DNA of 64,000 nt from Gordonia araii NBRC 100433 (GTDB taxonomy: Bacteria > Actinomycetota > Actinomycetes > Mycobacteriales > Mycobacteriaceae): the NCBI RefSeq assembly GCF_000241265.1, contig NZ_BAEE01000048.1:93024-157023 (forward strand), given 5' to 3'. The notes beneath the pieces are model-generated. The model saw nothing but the letters and a program-made list of their open reading frames with translations. It searched no databases and was not told the origin of the DNA. How positions within the stretch are numbered: position 1 is the first letter of the stretch; every line of letters starts with the position of its first letter. The translations under genes and the position numbers were made by a program. Below, in pieces: positions 37,686 to 46,946 of this stretch.

Positions 37686-37925
37686 CTAAGAATCCGAGCT
37701 TGAATAGCGCACGCGCAGCCAGCCGTAGAGCCAGGTGCTCACGAGCAACGCGATGATCGACCCGACCGCCGGCCAGAGCCACACGTTGTTCAACGAGTTG
37801 CGAACGGCCATCACCACCCACGCGAGCACGGTCAGCACGGTCGCGATCGTTGCCAACACACGCACGACGAGCACAAGCGTCGCCGCTGCCGACCATGCGG
37901 CATCCGCCGCCTTTTCCGGTGTCAT
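37686..37925 (-). CDS. Small two-helix membrane protein
   Basis: A 79-residue protein with two hydrophobic helices (about residues 15-42 and 50-67) and short basic or serine-rich ends. It has good codon bias and an ATG start, but no family is recognised. Inverted 22-bp repeat arrays flank it on both sides: one lies just beyond its stop, the other 61 bases upstream of its start and running to the ligB stop. This bracket is unusual and could mark the gene as recently mobile or as a hot spot. Confidence 0.55.
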   Translation of the reverse strand: MTPEKAADAAWSAAATLVLVVRVLATIATVLTVLAWVVMAVRNSLNNVWLWPAVGSIIALLVSTWLYGWLRVRYSSSDS

Positions 37926-37986
37926 AGCCTCACCCTAACCCGCGTTCAGCCAGCGCTCCGGGTCATAGATGCTGGATTCCTGCCGT

Positions 37987-38150
37987 CCACTCGGCCTAGG
38001 CGAGGTGCCCACTCGGCGTGGGTGAGGTGCCCACTCGGCGTGGGTCAGGTGCCCACTCGACGGGGGTGAGGTGCCCACTCGGCAGGGGTGAGGTGCCCAC
38101 TCGGCAGGGGTGAGGTGCCCACTCGGCGTGGGTCAGGTGCCCACTCGGCG
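37987..38150. repeat. 22-bp tandem repeat, about 7.5 copies
   Basis: Consecutive 22-base units (CCACTCGGCGTGGGTGAGGTGC and variants) start at 37987 and repeat to 38140, with a partial unit reaching 38150. Variation is confined mainly to six central bases. The array ends 2 bases from the ligB stop codon. Confidence 0.93.
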
Positions 38151-38152
38151 TT

Positions 38153-39661
38153 TCAGGGGCCGAGTCTGGCGAGGTCGGCGATGGTGTCGGCCTCGGCCGG
38201 CGTCTTGTCCGGCCGATAGCGGATCACTCGGGCGAAGCGCAGCGCTAGCCCGCCCGGGTAACGCGAACTGCGCTGGACGCCATCGACCGCGACCTCGACG
38301 ACGAGCTCGGGGCGCAGGTAGACGGTGTGCTGGTCGCGCTCTACCTCGTGCTTCGGAAACTCTTCGGTCTGCCATTGCAGCAGCTTGTCGGTCATCCCCT
38401 TGAAGGTCTTGCCCACCATGATCGGCGGCCCGTCATCGGGATCACGGGCGCCCAGGTGGATGTTCGACAGCCATCCGCGTCGCCGGCCGGACCCCCATTC
38501 GGCGGCCAGCACCACCAGATCGAAGGTGTGGACCGGTTTGATCTTCTGCCACGACCTTCCTCGCCGCCCCGCGGCATACAGTCCGTCGGGCGACTTCACC
38601 ATCACGCCCTCGTGCCCGGCGGCGACCGACGACTCGAAGAAGGTCCGGACCTCCCGAGCATCGTGTACCTCGCGGCTGGGTATCCGCAGACCCGAGGCGA
38701 CCGACTCGAGCGCGGCGAGGCGCGCGTGCAGCGGTTCGTCGATCAGATCCCGACCGTCGAGGTGCAGACAATCGAAGAAATAGGGCCGGAGCGCGCCGTC
38801 AGAACCGAAACCGCTCATCGTCTCCTGGAACGGCCTCGGCTTTCCGTCTTCGGTGATGGCGAGGGTCTCGCCGTCGAGAATGATTGTGCGGCAAGGTAAT
38901 TTGCCGACGAGCCGTACGACCTCCGGCACGGCGCCGGTGATCTCCCGCAGGGAGCGGGTGAAGACGGCGATCTCGGAGCCGTCGCGGTGGACCTGGATGC
39001 GCGCCCCGTCGTACTTGGCGTCGACGACGACCCGCGGGCCCAGTTCCTCCCACGCCGCGTCGACCGACTCGGCGGGTGTCGCCAGCATCGGCGCGACCGG
39101 CCGCCCGACGACCATGGTCACTTCGGCCAGCGCTTCGGCACCGCCGACGGCGGCCAGGAGTGCCGTCTGCGGCAGCGACCCGGTCAGCATGACCGCGCGC
39201 CGTACCTCGTCCTTGCCGATTCCGGTCGCCACGGCGACCGCGTCGGTGACGACTCCCGCCAGCGCGCCCTGCCTGATCTCGCCCGACAGCAGCCCGCGCA
39301 GGAAGCGCTGTTCGGTATCGGTGGCCGCCCCGAACAATCCGACGATGAGGTCGCTGCGGGCGCGCGCCATCCCGGGACCGCGCAGCTCGGAGATACGGGT
39401 GAAGGTCTCGTCGACGCCGGCGACGGTGAGGACGGACTCGGCGGACGCCGCCTGATCGCTGAGGTTGCGCAGACTCGCCCAACCGACCCCGATGCGCCCC
39501 TGCGGCAACTCCCCCGACAGCCACGACGTCACCGTCGCGATCTCGTCGGCGTCCGCCCGGCGCAGCAACTCGGCGATCGCCGCCGTCTTCTCGGTGCGCG
39601 AACGGGTGGCGCCGACGCGCTCGGACGTCGCGACGACTTCGGCCAGCGGCAGCGCACTCAT
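38153..39661 (-). CDS. ligB: ATP-dependent DNA ligase (LigB)
   Basis: A 502-residue ATP-dependent ligase that seals nicks via a lysyl-AMP intermediate. The adenylation motif KYDGARIQ (about residues 214-221) has the catalytic Lys. Motif III-V segments include LDGETLA, GHEGVMVKSPDG and SWQKIKP, and the C-terminal OB fold ends VVEVAVDGVQRSSRYPGGLALRFARV. It closely follows mycobacterial LigB (Rv3062, 507 residues). It starts 1 base after the MHS transporter stop, so it is the last gene of a sugar-transport/nagA operon, a surprising partner for a repair ligase. Confidence 0.95.
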   Translation of the reverse strand: MSALPLAEVVATSERVGATRSRTEKTAAIAELLRRADADEIATVTSWLSGELPQGRIGVGWASLRNLSDQAASAESVLTVAGVDETFTRISELRGPGMARARSDLIVGLFGAATDTEQRFLRGLLSGEIRQGALAGVVTDAVAVATGIGKDEVRRAVMLTGSLPQTALLAAVGGAEALAEVTMVVGRPVAPMLATPAESVDAAWEELGPRVVVDAKYDGARIQVHRDGSEIAVFTRSLREITGAVPEVVRLVGKLPCRTIILDGETLAITEDGKPRPFQETMSGFGSDGALRPYFFDCLHLDGRDLIDEPLHARLAALESVASGLRIPSREVHDAREVRTFFESSVAAGHEGVMVKSPDGLYAAGRRGRSWQKIKPVHTFDLVVLAAEWGSGRRRGWLSNIHLGARDPDDGPPIMVGKTFKGMTDKLLQWQTEEFPKHEVERDQHTVYLRPELVVEVAVDGVQRSSRYPGGLALRFARVIRYRPDKTPAEADTIADLARLGP

Positions 39662-39662
39662 G

Positions 39663-41000
39663 TCACAACCGGGTCAGCTCCACGTCGCGCGTCTCCGGGG
39701 CGAGGATCAGCGCGACGAGCGTGATGGCGCCCGCGATGGCCAGATAGATACCGACCGCCCCGACGCCGTGACTCGCCGCGAGCGCGGTCGCGATGAACGG
39801 CGCGACCGCGGCACCGAGGATGGAGGCGACGTTGTACGAGATGCCCGAGCCGGTGTAGCGGACGTTGGTCGGGAAGAGTTCGGGCAGCACGGCGCTCATC
39901 GGCCCGAACGTGAGCCCCATCAACGTCATGCCGACGATCAGGAAGCCCAGCATCGTGGCCTCGGAGGCGACGTCGGGGCCGATCACCTGGTTGAAGGTGA
40001 AGCCGAAGGCGATGATGCCGATCGTGATGGCGATCAACACCGGCTTGCGGCCCATCCGGTCGGCGAGCCGGCCGGAGACGGGGATGAACGCCGCGAAGAA
40101 CAGCACCGCGATCAGTTGCAGCTCGATGAATCTGGTCGGCGCGATCGCGAGATTCGTCGTGTGTTCGGCCGTGGACTTCTGGGTCCCGTACGAGCTGGCC
40201 CACGCGGTCATCAGGTAGAAGAGCGTGTAGGTGGCCAGCATGATGAAGGTGCCCAGGATCAGCGGCCGCCACGAAGTGCGCAATACCGCGGCCAGCGGAG
40301 TGCGGACCTTCTCCCCCGCCTCGACCGCCGCGGTGAAGACGGGCGTCTCGGCGAGCCGGAGGCGCACGTAGAGGCCGACGATGACCATGACCGCGCTCGC
40401 CAGGAAGGGCACGCGCCAGCCCCAGACGTAGAACGGGTGGTCGGCCGGCGAGGAGTTCTTGTCGAACCCCATGCCCACCATCATCGCCAGATAGACGCCG
40501 TTGGCGAGCAGGAACCCGAGCGGCGCGCCCAACTGGGGCCACATGGCCGCCCAGCCGCGCTTGCCCTCCTCCGCGGTCTCCGTCGCCAGCAGCGCGGCCC
40601 CGGACCACTCGCCGCCCAGCCCGACTCCCTGGCAGAAGCGCAGCAATGCCAGCAGGATCGGCGCGACGTAGCCGATGGCCTCGAAGGTCGGGAGCAGACC
40701 GATGACGAAGGTCGCGATTCCCATGGTGAGCAGCGAGCCGACCAATGTCGCCTTGCGCCCGATGCGGTCGCCGAAGTGCCCGAACAGGACCGACCCGACG
40801 GGCCGCGCGACGAACGCGACGCCGAACACCGCGAAGGAAGCCAGGAGGCTGGCGGTCTGGTTGCCCGACGGGAAGAACAGCTTGGGGAAGACGAAGACCG
40901 CGGCCGTCGCGTAGATGTAGAAGTCGAAGAATTCGATGGTGGTGCCGACCATCGACGCGACGACGATCCGTCGACGCGGAACCTGCTGGATCTCAGTCAC
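39663..41000 (-). CDS. MFS transporter, metabolite:H+ symporter (MHS) type
   Basis: A 445-residue 12-helix MFS protein of the shikimate/citrate/proline (MHS) subfamily. Signatures are VGTTIEFFDFYIYATAA in helix 1, FGHFGDRIGRKATL in loop 2-3, QGVGLGGEWSGAALL in helix 4 and GRLADRMGRKPVL in loop 8-9. It likely imports an organic acid or osmolyte with protons. The GTG at 41000 is chosen because upstream in-frame sequence is antisense to nagA. It lies 26 bases after nagA and 1 base before ligB. Confidence 0.9.
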   Translation of the reverse strand: MTEIQQVPRRRIVVASMVGTTIEFFDFYIYATAAVFVFPKLFFPSGNQTASLLASFAVFGVAFVARPVGSVLFGHFGDRIGRKATLVGSLLTMGIATFVIGLLPTFEAIGYVAPILLALLRFCQGVGLGGEWSGAALLATETAEEGKRGWAAMWPQLGAPLGFLLANGVYLAMMVGMGFDKNSSPADHPFYVWGWRVPFLASAVMVIVGLYVRLRLAETPVFTAAVEAGEKVRTPLAAVLRTSWRPLILGTFIMLATYTLFYLMTAWASSYGTQKSTAEHTTNLAIAPTRFIELQLIAVLFFAAFIPVSGRLADRMGRKPVLIAITIGIIAFGFTFNQVIGPDVASEATMLGFLIVGMTLMGLTFGPMSAVLPELFPTNVRYTGSGISYNVASILGAAVAPFIATALAASHGVGAVGIYLAIAGAITLVALILAPETRDVELTRL

Positions 41001-41026
41001 CGACAGGACAATACCGGCCCGCAATT

Positions 41027-42103
41027 TCAGACGACGGCGAAGCTGGCGGGTGCGCCGATGCGCAGCACTCCCAGGTCGTCGCGCCCGAGCACTCGCGCCG
41101 GAGTCGTCGACGTCACCTCGATCCCGGCGCGCAAAGACGCCGGGTCCGCGACCGTGGGCGGACAGAACCGTTCGAAGAGATCGGCCATCGTCGACGTTCC
41201 CCCGGCGATGGTGTCTCCTCCCGACAACCGCGCCACCCCCTCGTGCACCGTCACGTCGAGCGCACCAAGCCGATACGGCCCGTCGGCCATCCCGGCGGCT
41301 GCCATCGCGTCGGATACGAGGGCGACGCGGTGCGGACCGATGCGTCGCGCCAGCGAGTCGACGACGCGCTGATCGACGTGGACACCGTCGCCAATGAGTT
41401 CGACCGCCACCCGCTCGTCGTCGAGCAGGGCGAGCACCGGCCCGGGGTCCCGGTGCGCGAACGGCCGCATCCCGTTGAACAGATGGGTGCCGACGGTGGC
41501 GCCGCGGTCGATCGCCGCCGACGTCTGCTCGTAGGAGGCGTCGGTGTGCCCGATCGCGACGACGACGCCGGCCTCGACGAACCGGTCGATCGCCGGCAGT
41601 GCTCCGGGCAGCTCCGGTGCGATGGTCACCATCGCGATGGTGCCGTCGCCGGCGGCGAGGAGTGCCTCGATCTCGACCGGGTCGGGCAATCGCATCGAAC
41701 GGGGGTCCTGTGCACCACAACGGGATTGAGCCAGCCACGGACCTTCGAGGTGGATACCGAGCGCCTCGGACGACGCCGCCAGCGGTGCCAGCCGACGCAC
41801 CTGGGCGAGCAGGACGTCGGCCGGTGCGGTGACCAGGCTGAGCATCGTCGCCGCGTTGCCGCCCTCGGCGTGGAAGGCCAGCGCGGCGCGCACTTTCTCC
41901 AGATCCGGGTCGGTGAAGTTGTAGCCGCCGCCCCCGTGGCAGTGCAGGTCGACGAAACCCGGCACGATCGTGCCCGCGATGGCCGCCGACGGAGACCCGC
42001 CCCCGCCGTCGACGATCGTCCCGTCGACGATTCGCAGCCACCCCGGCTCGAGCACCTCGCCGTCGAAGACGAGGCGCGCGGCGGTGACCACGCGTTCGGT
42101 CAC
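41027..42103 (-). CDS. nagA: N-acetylglucosamine-6-phosphate deacetylase
   Basis: A 358-residue amidohydrolase that removes acetate from GlcNAc-6-phosphate. Motifs are DLHCHGGGGYNF (metal His pair region), IHLEGPWL (metal Glu), IGHTDASYEQ and GTHLFNGMRPFAHRDPG (metal His residues) and VSDAMAAAGM (catalytic Asp). The GTG start overlaps the upstream sugar transporter stop (GTGA, 42100-42103). No nagB deaminase is in the window. With the sugar porter upstream it implies use of imported or recycled amino sugar. Confidence 0.94.
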   Translation of the reverse strand: MTERVVTAARLVFDGEVLEPGWLRIVDGTIVDGGGGSPSAAIAGTIVPGFVDLHCHGGGGYNFTDPDLEKVRAALAFHAEGGNAATMLSLVTAPADVLLAQVRRLAPLAASSEALGIHLEGPWLAQSRCGAQDPRSMRLPDPVEIEALLAAGDGTIAMVTIAPELPGALPAIDRFVEAGVVVAIGHTDASYEQTSAAIDRGATVGTHLFNGMRPFAHRDPGPVLALLDDERVAVELIGDGVHVDQRVVDSLARRIGPHRVALVSDAMAAAGMADGPYRLGALDVTVHEGVARLSGGDTIAGGTSTMADLFERFCPPTVADPASLRAGIEVTSTTPARVLGRDDLGVLRIGAPASFAVV

Positions 42104-43515
42104 GGCCGCGACGCCCGCTCCCGCTCGGCAAGCGCAGCATCTTGGTGCACCGCGGCGTCTTCGCGCCCGGTCCACTTGGCGCCGTCGGCCCAGTAGTGCT
42201 GAATGTCCTCCAGGGTGCGGCCCTTGGTCTCGGGCGCCAGTCGGAGGACGAAGAAGAAGGCGAGAACCGCGAAGGCCCCGAAGATCGCGAAGGTGCCCGC
42301 ACCGCCGATCCGGCTGTTGATCAGCGTCAGGGTGAACTGCGCGACGATCGCGTTGGCGACCAGGTCGGAGGTCAGCATCGCCGACGATCCGTAGGATCGC
42401 AGCCGCGCCGGGAAGCTCTCGCCCGCGTACACCCAGACCAGTGCGCCGAACCCGAAGGAGAAGCCCATCGTGAACAGCGCCAGGCCGGTGAATCCCCACA
42501 GCAGCTTGGCATCGCCGCCGTCCTCCGCCACATAGACGGCGATCAGGATTCCGGTCGCGACGATCATCGCGAAGATCCCGCCGAGCAGCAGCGGCCGCCG
42601 CCCGACGCGGTCGACCCAGCGCAGCGCGAGGATCACGGCGAGGAGCCCGTACACCTGGACGAGCGCGGGCAACAGCAGCTTTCCGAAGTCGTCGGTGTAG
42701 CCCATCGACTCGAACAGCCGCGGCCCGTACACCGCGACCGCGTTGATCCCGGTGATCTGAATCAGAAAGCCCAGCCCGAGCACGAAAACCGTTGCCCTCG
42801 ACCATGGCCTGCGCACCATCTCGGCGAGGCGACCGCCGGACTCCTCCTGCAACGCCGCCTGCATCTCGGCGATCTCCGCCTCGACGTCGGCGTCGGGGTC
42901 GATGGCCCGCAGCGCCTCGCGCGCTTGTGCCGGGCGGTTCTGGGCCAGGAGCCATCGGGGAGTGTCCGGCAGACGCACCAGCATGACGATCACCAGGATC
43001 GACGGCACGAGGGCCAAACCGAGCATCCACCGCCACGCGGCGTGGCCGGCGAGGAAGTAGCCGATGACGAAGCCGAAGATGATGCCGATGATCGTGGTCA
43101 TCTGATACGCGACGAGCATCGCGCCGCGGGTGCGCGCCGGGGCCGACTCGGCGACGAACACCGGAACGACGACGAGGGAGATGCCGACGGTGATGCCGAG
43201 CAGGAAGCGCACGCCGAGCAGCGACGCGAAGTTGGGTGCGATGCCCGACAACACGGCGAACAGGCCGTAGCCGACGGCCACCGCGATCATCGACTTCTTG
43301 CGGCCGATCAGATTGGCCAGCGGGCCCGCGACGAGGGCGCCGATGATCGAGCCGATCACGGCGATCGTGTACAGCCATTGCTTACCGGTGTCGTCGAGGG
43401 TGAACTCGGCGCCGACGTACTCCATGGCCGCACCGATGTTGGATTGGTCGTAGCCGTAGACGATGCCCATGCTCGCCGCGGCTACCGCCACCAGCAGACC
43501 CAGTCGACTTCTCAC
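42100..43515 (-). CDS. Sugar porter family MFS transporter
   Basis: A 471-residue MFS sugar porter with 12 helices. Signatures are YGYDQSNIGAAM in helix 1, GPLANLIGRKKSM in loop 2-3, PVFVAESAPARTRGAM after helix 4, DTPRWLLAQNRP in the central loop, RWVDRVGRRPLLL in loop 8-9 and the PETKGRTLEDI end of the family. The GTG at 43515 has GGAGG upstream with good spacing. It is the first gene of the transporter / nagA / MHS transporter / ligB operon, so an amino sugar or hexose is its likely substrate. Confidence 0.92.
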   Translation of the reverse strand: MRSRLGLLVAVAAASMGIVYGYDQSNIGAAMEYVGAEFTLDDTGKQWLYTIAVIGSIIGALVAGPLANLIGRKKSMIAVAVGYGLFAVLSGIAPNFASLLGVRFLLGITVGISLVVVPVFVAESAPARTRGAMLVAYQMTTIIGIIFGFVIGYFLAGHAAWRWMLGLALVPSILVIVMLVRLPDTPRWLLAQNRPAQAREALRAIDPDADVEAEIAEMQAALQEESGGRLAEMVRRPWSRATVFVLGLGFLIQITGINAVAVYGPRLFESMGYTDDFGKLLLPALVQVYGLLAVILALRWVDRVGRRPLLLGGIFAMIVATGILIAVYVAEDGGDAKLLWGFTGLALFTMGFSFGFGALVWVYAGESFPARLRSYGSSAMLTSDLVANAIVAQFTLTLINSRIGGAGTFAIFGAFAVLAFFFVLRLAPETKGRTLEDIQHYWADGAKWTGREDAAVHQDAALAERERASRP

Positions 43516-43625
43516 GCGCGCCTCCGCAGTTCGTTGCCAATCGCGACAGAATACTTCCCCGCCCGCGAGCCCGTTCCGGGTCTCGGCACAACCCACCGGC
43601 GCCCGGTGGTGCGCACCGCGAGCGG

Positions 43626-44201
43626 CTACCAGTTCAGGTCGTAGCGCTTGCCGTCGACGTCGAGCCCGACGAGCCTGGCCTTGCCGTCACCGCCGACGGA
43701 GACGATCGCCGCGGCTTCGCGCCCGTCGGTGAGTGCCTTTTCGATCGCCGTCGCGTCACGCTGGTTGATGTAGAAGCGGTCGATGCCGATGTCGATCCAC
43801 GCGGTCCGTCCCTGACATCTCATCGTGCCGCGCACCGCGATGTCGCCGAACCGCTGGGCTTCGTCGCGACTGGGGTACTGGCCGACGGCGACGTGTCGGG
43901 AACCGCTGCGCCGCAATGCGATCCACTCTCCGTCGGCACTGTCGACGCACACCTGGCCTTCGGGTATGTCGTCGGCCAGACGCAGCGCGACGTAGTGGCC
44001 GCGGACGAGATCGCGGGGATCGACGCCCTGCATCGCGAGCGTTACCTGGGTACCGCTCGACCGGGCCATCCCTTCGCGGATCACGATGCCGACGAGCGCC
44101 GCCACGCACACCAGGGCCACCGCCACGATGAGGAGAGGCCGGATCATCCTCTCCCGCATCCCGTTCGGTGCGACCCCACCGGCCGTCTCCGTGGAAGTCA
44201 T
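43626..44201 (-). CDS. GDYXXLXY-type membrane-anchored protein
   Basis: A 191-residue protein: one N-terminal helix (residues 21-42), then an extracytoplasmic domain with LVRGHYVALRL, the family's GDYXXLXY motif with His for Asp. These proteins occur with DUF2157 membrane proteins, as here: its ATG overlaps the DUF2157 stop by ATGA. Two cysteines are present (VCVDSAD, MRCQG). The function is unknown. It is the last gene of a lipoprotein / DUF2157 / GDYXXLXY operon. Confidence 0.85.
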   Translation of the reverse strand: MTSTETAGGVAPNGMRERMIRPLLIVAVALVCVAALVGIVIREGMARSSGTQVTLAMQGVDPRDLVRGHYVALRLADDIPEGQVCVDSADGEWIALRRSGSRHVAVGQYPSRDEAQRFGDIAVRGTMRCQGRTAWIDIGIDRFYINQRDATAIEKALTDGREAAAIVSVGGDGKARLVGLDVDGKRYDLNW

Positions 44202-45307
44202 TGCGCACCTTCCTCGTTCGCCGTGGAGTCGGAGCGGCCGCGACGAAGCACGAGTCCGACGACCAGCGCGACGAGCGAACAGCCGAGGAACACCAGTGAG
44301 ATGAGAATGAGGTCGAGGCCGAGATCGTTGAGCAGCCCGCACGCCGCGCCGATCAGGCTGACGACGCCGATACCGGTGAGCACGTCCCGCCGGTCGAAAC
44401 GGCCGAAGGCGATCAGGCCGGCCGACAGCGCGATCCACACGACCCGATGCACCAGTCCGAGTGCCGCGTTGTCCTCGAAGGCGCCGGTGTACCCGGCGGC
44501 GATGAAGAACCCCAGCGCGCCGACGACGAACCACGTGGCCGGGATACGGGACAAGGTCGCGCGGGTCTTATCGTCCGGCCCGCCGAATAGCGGTGCCGCC
44601 GTGAACACCGCCGCGGCCAAGGCCGGCACCCCGGCGAACGCCAGCAGCGCCCAGTCCTGAAGCGAATGGTGCGCCGCGATCCACACGAGTGCGACCAGCG
44701 TCGCGATCGACGACACGTGCGCCAGCAATGAGGAGCGCCAGCGAAGCGCGATCCACAGCACGGCCGGGGCCACGACGACGGTGATGGGCATGCCGAAACC
44801 ACCGTCGGCGATGAGGAGGTCGCCGATCATGACGGCGACGACGCCGACGACCAGTGCGCCGCGCGAACGGCCCGCCAGACCGAGCGCCAGGGCGGCGGCG
44901 CCCGCGCCGTAGGGAACCGCGGGCGGACTTCCGGTGAGCTCGAAGATCTGCCCGGTCAATCCGATGGCCGAGGCGAAGACCAGGGAGGCGACGGTGAGTG
45001 CGATGTCGGCGACGACGGTCCGTTTACGACGCGTGGCTTCGGCTCCGCACGCCGCGGCGGTCAGGAATGCCACGAGCAGCAGGCCGAACCGGACGAGTCT
45101 CGGTATCGCCTCCCAATTCGCCCCGATGAACGCGATCACCGCGAGGCCGAGCAGCACCGCGGCGACCCAGATCAGCGCGGTGACCGCGTCGAGCCGGCGC
45201 CGAACGGGCAGGGTCGCCAGGATCGCCTCACGCTTGTCGGCCTGCACCAATCCGGCGGTGATCCACCGATCCAGATCGGCGGTGACCTGTTCCCGATAGT
45301 CGGCCAC
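44198..45307 (-). CDS. DUF2157 membrane protein
   Basis: A 369-residue integral membrane protein with a short N-terminal cytosolic helix (YREQVTADLDRWITAGLV) typical of DUF2157, then ten or so closely spaced membrane helices. It starts with a GTG 3 bases after the lipoprotein gene and ends overlapping the GDYXXLXY gene, its usual partner. No catalytic residues are visible. An envelope role is inferred from the three-gene arrangement. Confidence 0.88.
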   Translation of the reverse strand: MADYREQVTADLDRWITAGLVQADKREAILATLPVRRRLDAVTALIWVAAVLLGLAVIAFIGANWEAIPRLVRFGLLLVAFLTAAACGAEATRRKRTVVADIALTVASLVFASAIGLTGQIFELTGSPPAVPYGAGAAALALGLAGRSRGALVVGVVAVMIGDLLIADGGFGMPITVVVAPAVLWIALRWRSSLLAHVSSIATLVALVWIAAHHSLQDWALLAFAGVPALAAAVFTAAPLFGGPDDKTRATLSRIPATWFVVGALGFFIAAGYTGAFEDNAALGLVHRVVWIALSAGLIAFGRFDRRDVLTGIGVVSLIGAACGLLNDLGLDLILISLVFLGCSLVALVVGLVLRRGRSDSTANEEGAQ

Positions 45308-45310
45308 GAC

Positions 45311-46036
45311 TCAGCCGACCAGGACCTGGCGGGCATCGGCGCTGAGCAGGCCCGAGACTTTGTTCCAGGGAATCGTCACCGGCACGTAGTCGCCCATCAC
45401 GTGGGGCACGGACACGTAGACATGCAGGCCCTCGGGCAGCGGGATCCACGACGTGAAGTCCGAAGAGGTGGCGCCGTCGCGCAGCCGGCCGGTCGGGTCG
45501 TGGGCGGCCGCCAGCCCGCTGAGTACGCCCCTGGCCCGCTCGGCGTCCTCGAAAGGTTCGTCGATGACCTCGCCGGTGCGTCCGTCGACGACGACCGTCT
45601 CGACGTTGACGTTCGGATGCGCGGCGCCCTTCGCGTTGCTCAGCACGATCACCACCCCGGACACGGTGCGTGCACCGACGATCGCCCGGCTGCGTTCGGC
45701 CGTGCCGAGGCCGCCGTCGCCGATAGTCAGACCGTTCCCGCTCGGCTGTCCGGTGAGCTTCACCAGGATCGCGTCGAGCTCACCGTTGAACGCCGCCCGG
45801 ACCTGCGGGTCGCCGCCCTGCACCTGGGGCAGCATGACCGTCCAATTCGTGCCGTCGTCGAGATGACCGGTCCGCCGATCGGTGATGGGGATGAACCCGA
45901 GCGGTGTCGGCTCGGCGTCGTCGGCGGTGGTCTCCGTGCGCTGCGTCGGGGCCTCGTCGGCCGCACATCCGGTCAGGCCGAGCGTGGCCACGGCCAGGGC
46001 GACGATGCCGGCGTGGATGCGGGGGGCGCGGTGCAT
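45311..46036 (-). CDS. Lipoprotein, DUF3298/RsiV-like
   Basis: A 241-residue lipoprotein with a type II signal (LAVATLGLTGC, lipobox Cys24). The mature part has the pattern of DUF3298/RsiV-like domains: an internal PNVNVETVVVDGRTGEVI strand pair and a C-terminal VTIPWNKVSGLLSADARQVLVG. Such domains are extracytoplasmic, in RsiV binding lysozyme. Whether this one binds anything is unknown. It heads the DUF2157/GDYXXLXY operon and is divergent to the SDR gene with 66 bases between. Confidence 0.75.
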   Translation of the reverse strand: MHRAPRIHAGIVALAVATLGLTGCAADEAPTQRTETTADDAEPTPLGFIPITDRRTGHLDDGTNWTVMLPQVQGGDPQVRAAFNGELDAILVKLTGQPSGNGLTIGDGGLGTAERSRAIVGARTVSGVVIVLSNAKGAAHPNVNVETVVVDGRTGEVIDEPFEDAERARGVLSGLAAAHDPTGRLRDGATSSDFTSWIPLPEGLHVYVSVPHVMGDYVPVTIPWNKVSGLLSADARQVLVG

Positions 46037-46102
46037 TCACCGAGTATGGCAACTCTGCGGCGCCTCGTCGCCCGGTCGGGCCGGTTCTGTCAAGCTGAAT
46101 CC

Positions 46103-46930
46103 ATGAGAAGACGTTCTGTAGCCGGGTTGGTCGTCGCCGTGACGGGCGGTGCGAATGGGATCGGTGCGGCTATCGCCGCGCGGGCCGCCGCAGAGGGAGC
46201 AGTCGTCGGGATCGGCGATCGCGACGCGGCTGCCGCCGAGCAGCGAGCCGTGGCGGTCGGTGCACGCGGCTATGCGCTCGATGTCACCGACGAGGGTTCG
46301 TTCACCGCATTCCTCGACGCCGTCCAGGCCGACCTCGGCCCGATCGACGTCCTCGTCAACAATGCCGGCGTCATGTGGGTGGGCCCGTTCGACGAGGAGC
46401 CGCCGTCCGCGGCCGAGGCGATGGTCGCGGTCAACCTGCTCGGCGTGATCCGCGGGGTGCGCCTCGCCGCTCCGGCCATGCGCGCTCGCGGCGCCGGGCA
46501 GATCGTCACCGTCGCCTCCGCGGCGTCGAAACTGGCGCCGCCCGGCGAATCGACTTACGCCGCAACCAAACACGGCGTCCTCGGCTATCTCACCGGCGTC
46601 CGGGAGGAGCTGCGCGGAAGCGGCGTGACGATCTCGGCGATCCTGCCCGGCGTCGTCGACACCGAGCTGGCCGCGGGCACCGCGACCGGTGCCGCGAAGA
46701 TGTTGTCGCCCGACGATGTCGCCGAGGCGGTCGTCGATGTGATCGCGCGTCCACGGTTCATCGTGACGCTGCCGGGCTACGTCGGCCCGCTGGTCGCCGC
46801 AACGGGACTGCTGCCGCAGCGCATCCGCGACGCGGTGCTGCGGCGGACCGTGCCTGATCAGGTGGATGCGGTGGCCAGGTCGTCGGCCCGCGACGGCTAC
46901 GAGAAGAAGGCATTGCGGCAAGAGCGTTGA
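46103..46930 (+). CDS. Short-chain dehydrogenase/reductase
   Basis: A 275-residue classical SDR. The cofactor motif is TGGANGIG (about residues 17-24), the structural motif NNAG follows, and the catalytic set is Ser in ASAAS with YAATK. The long C-terminus (EAVVDVIARPRFIVTLPGYVGPL) suggests a lipophilic substrate. The start at ATG 46103 gives MRRRSVAGLVVAVTGG; upstream in-frame sequence is antisense to the lipoprotein gene. Substrate unknown. The YjbR-like gene follows 16 bases downstream. Confidence 0.9.
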   Translation: MRRRSVAGLVVAVTGGANGIGAAIAARAAAEGAVVGIGDRDAAAAEQRAVAVGARGYALDVTDEGSFTAFLDAVQADLGPIDVLVNNAGVMWVGPFDEEPPSAAEAMVAVNLLGVIRGVRLAAPAMRARGAGQIVTVASAASKLAPPGESTYAATKHGVLGYLTGVREELRGSGVTISAILPGVVDTELAAGTATGAAKMLSPDDVAEAVVDVIARPRFIVTLPGYVGPLVAATGLLPQRIRDAVLRRTVPDQVDAVARSSARDGYEKKALRQER

Positions 46931-46946
46931 CGACTACCGTAAAGCC

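Noticed and set aside
37987..38150. A CRISPR array
   Set aside because: The 22-base units follow one another directly without unique spacers, and no cas gene is nearby.
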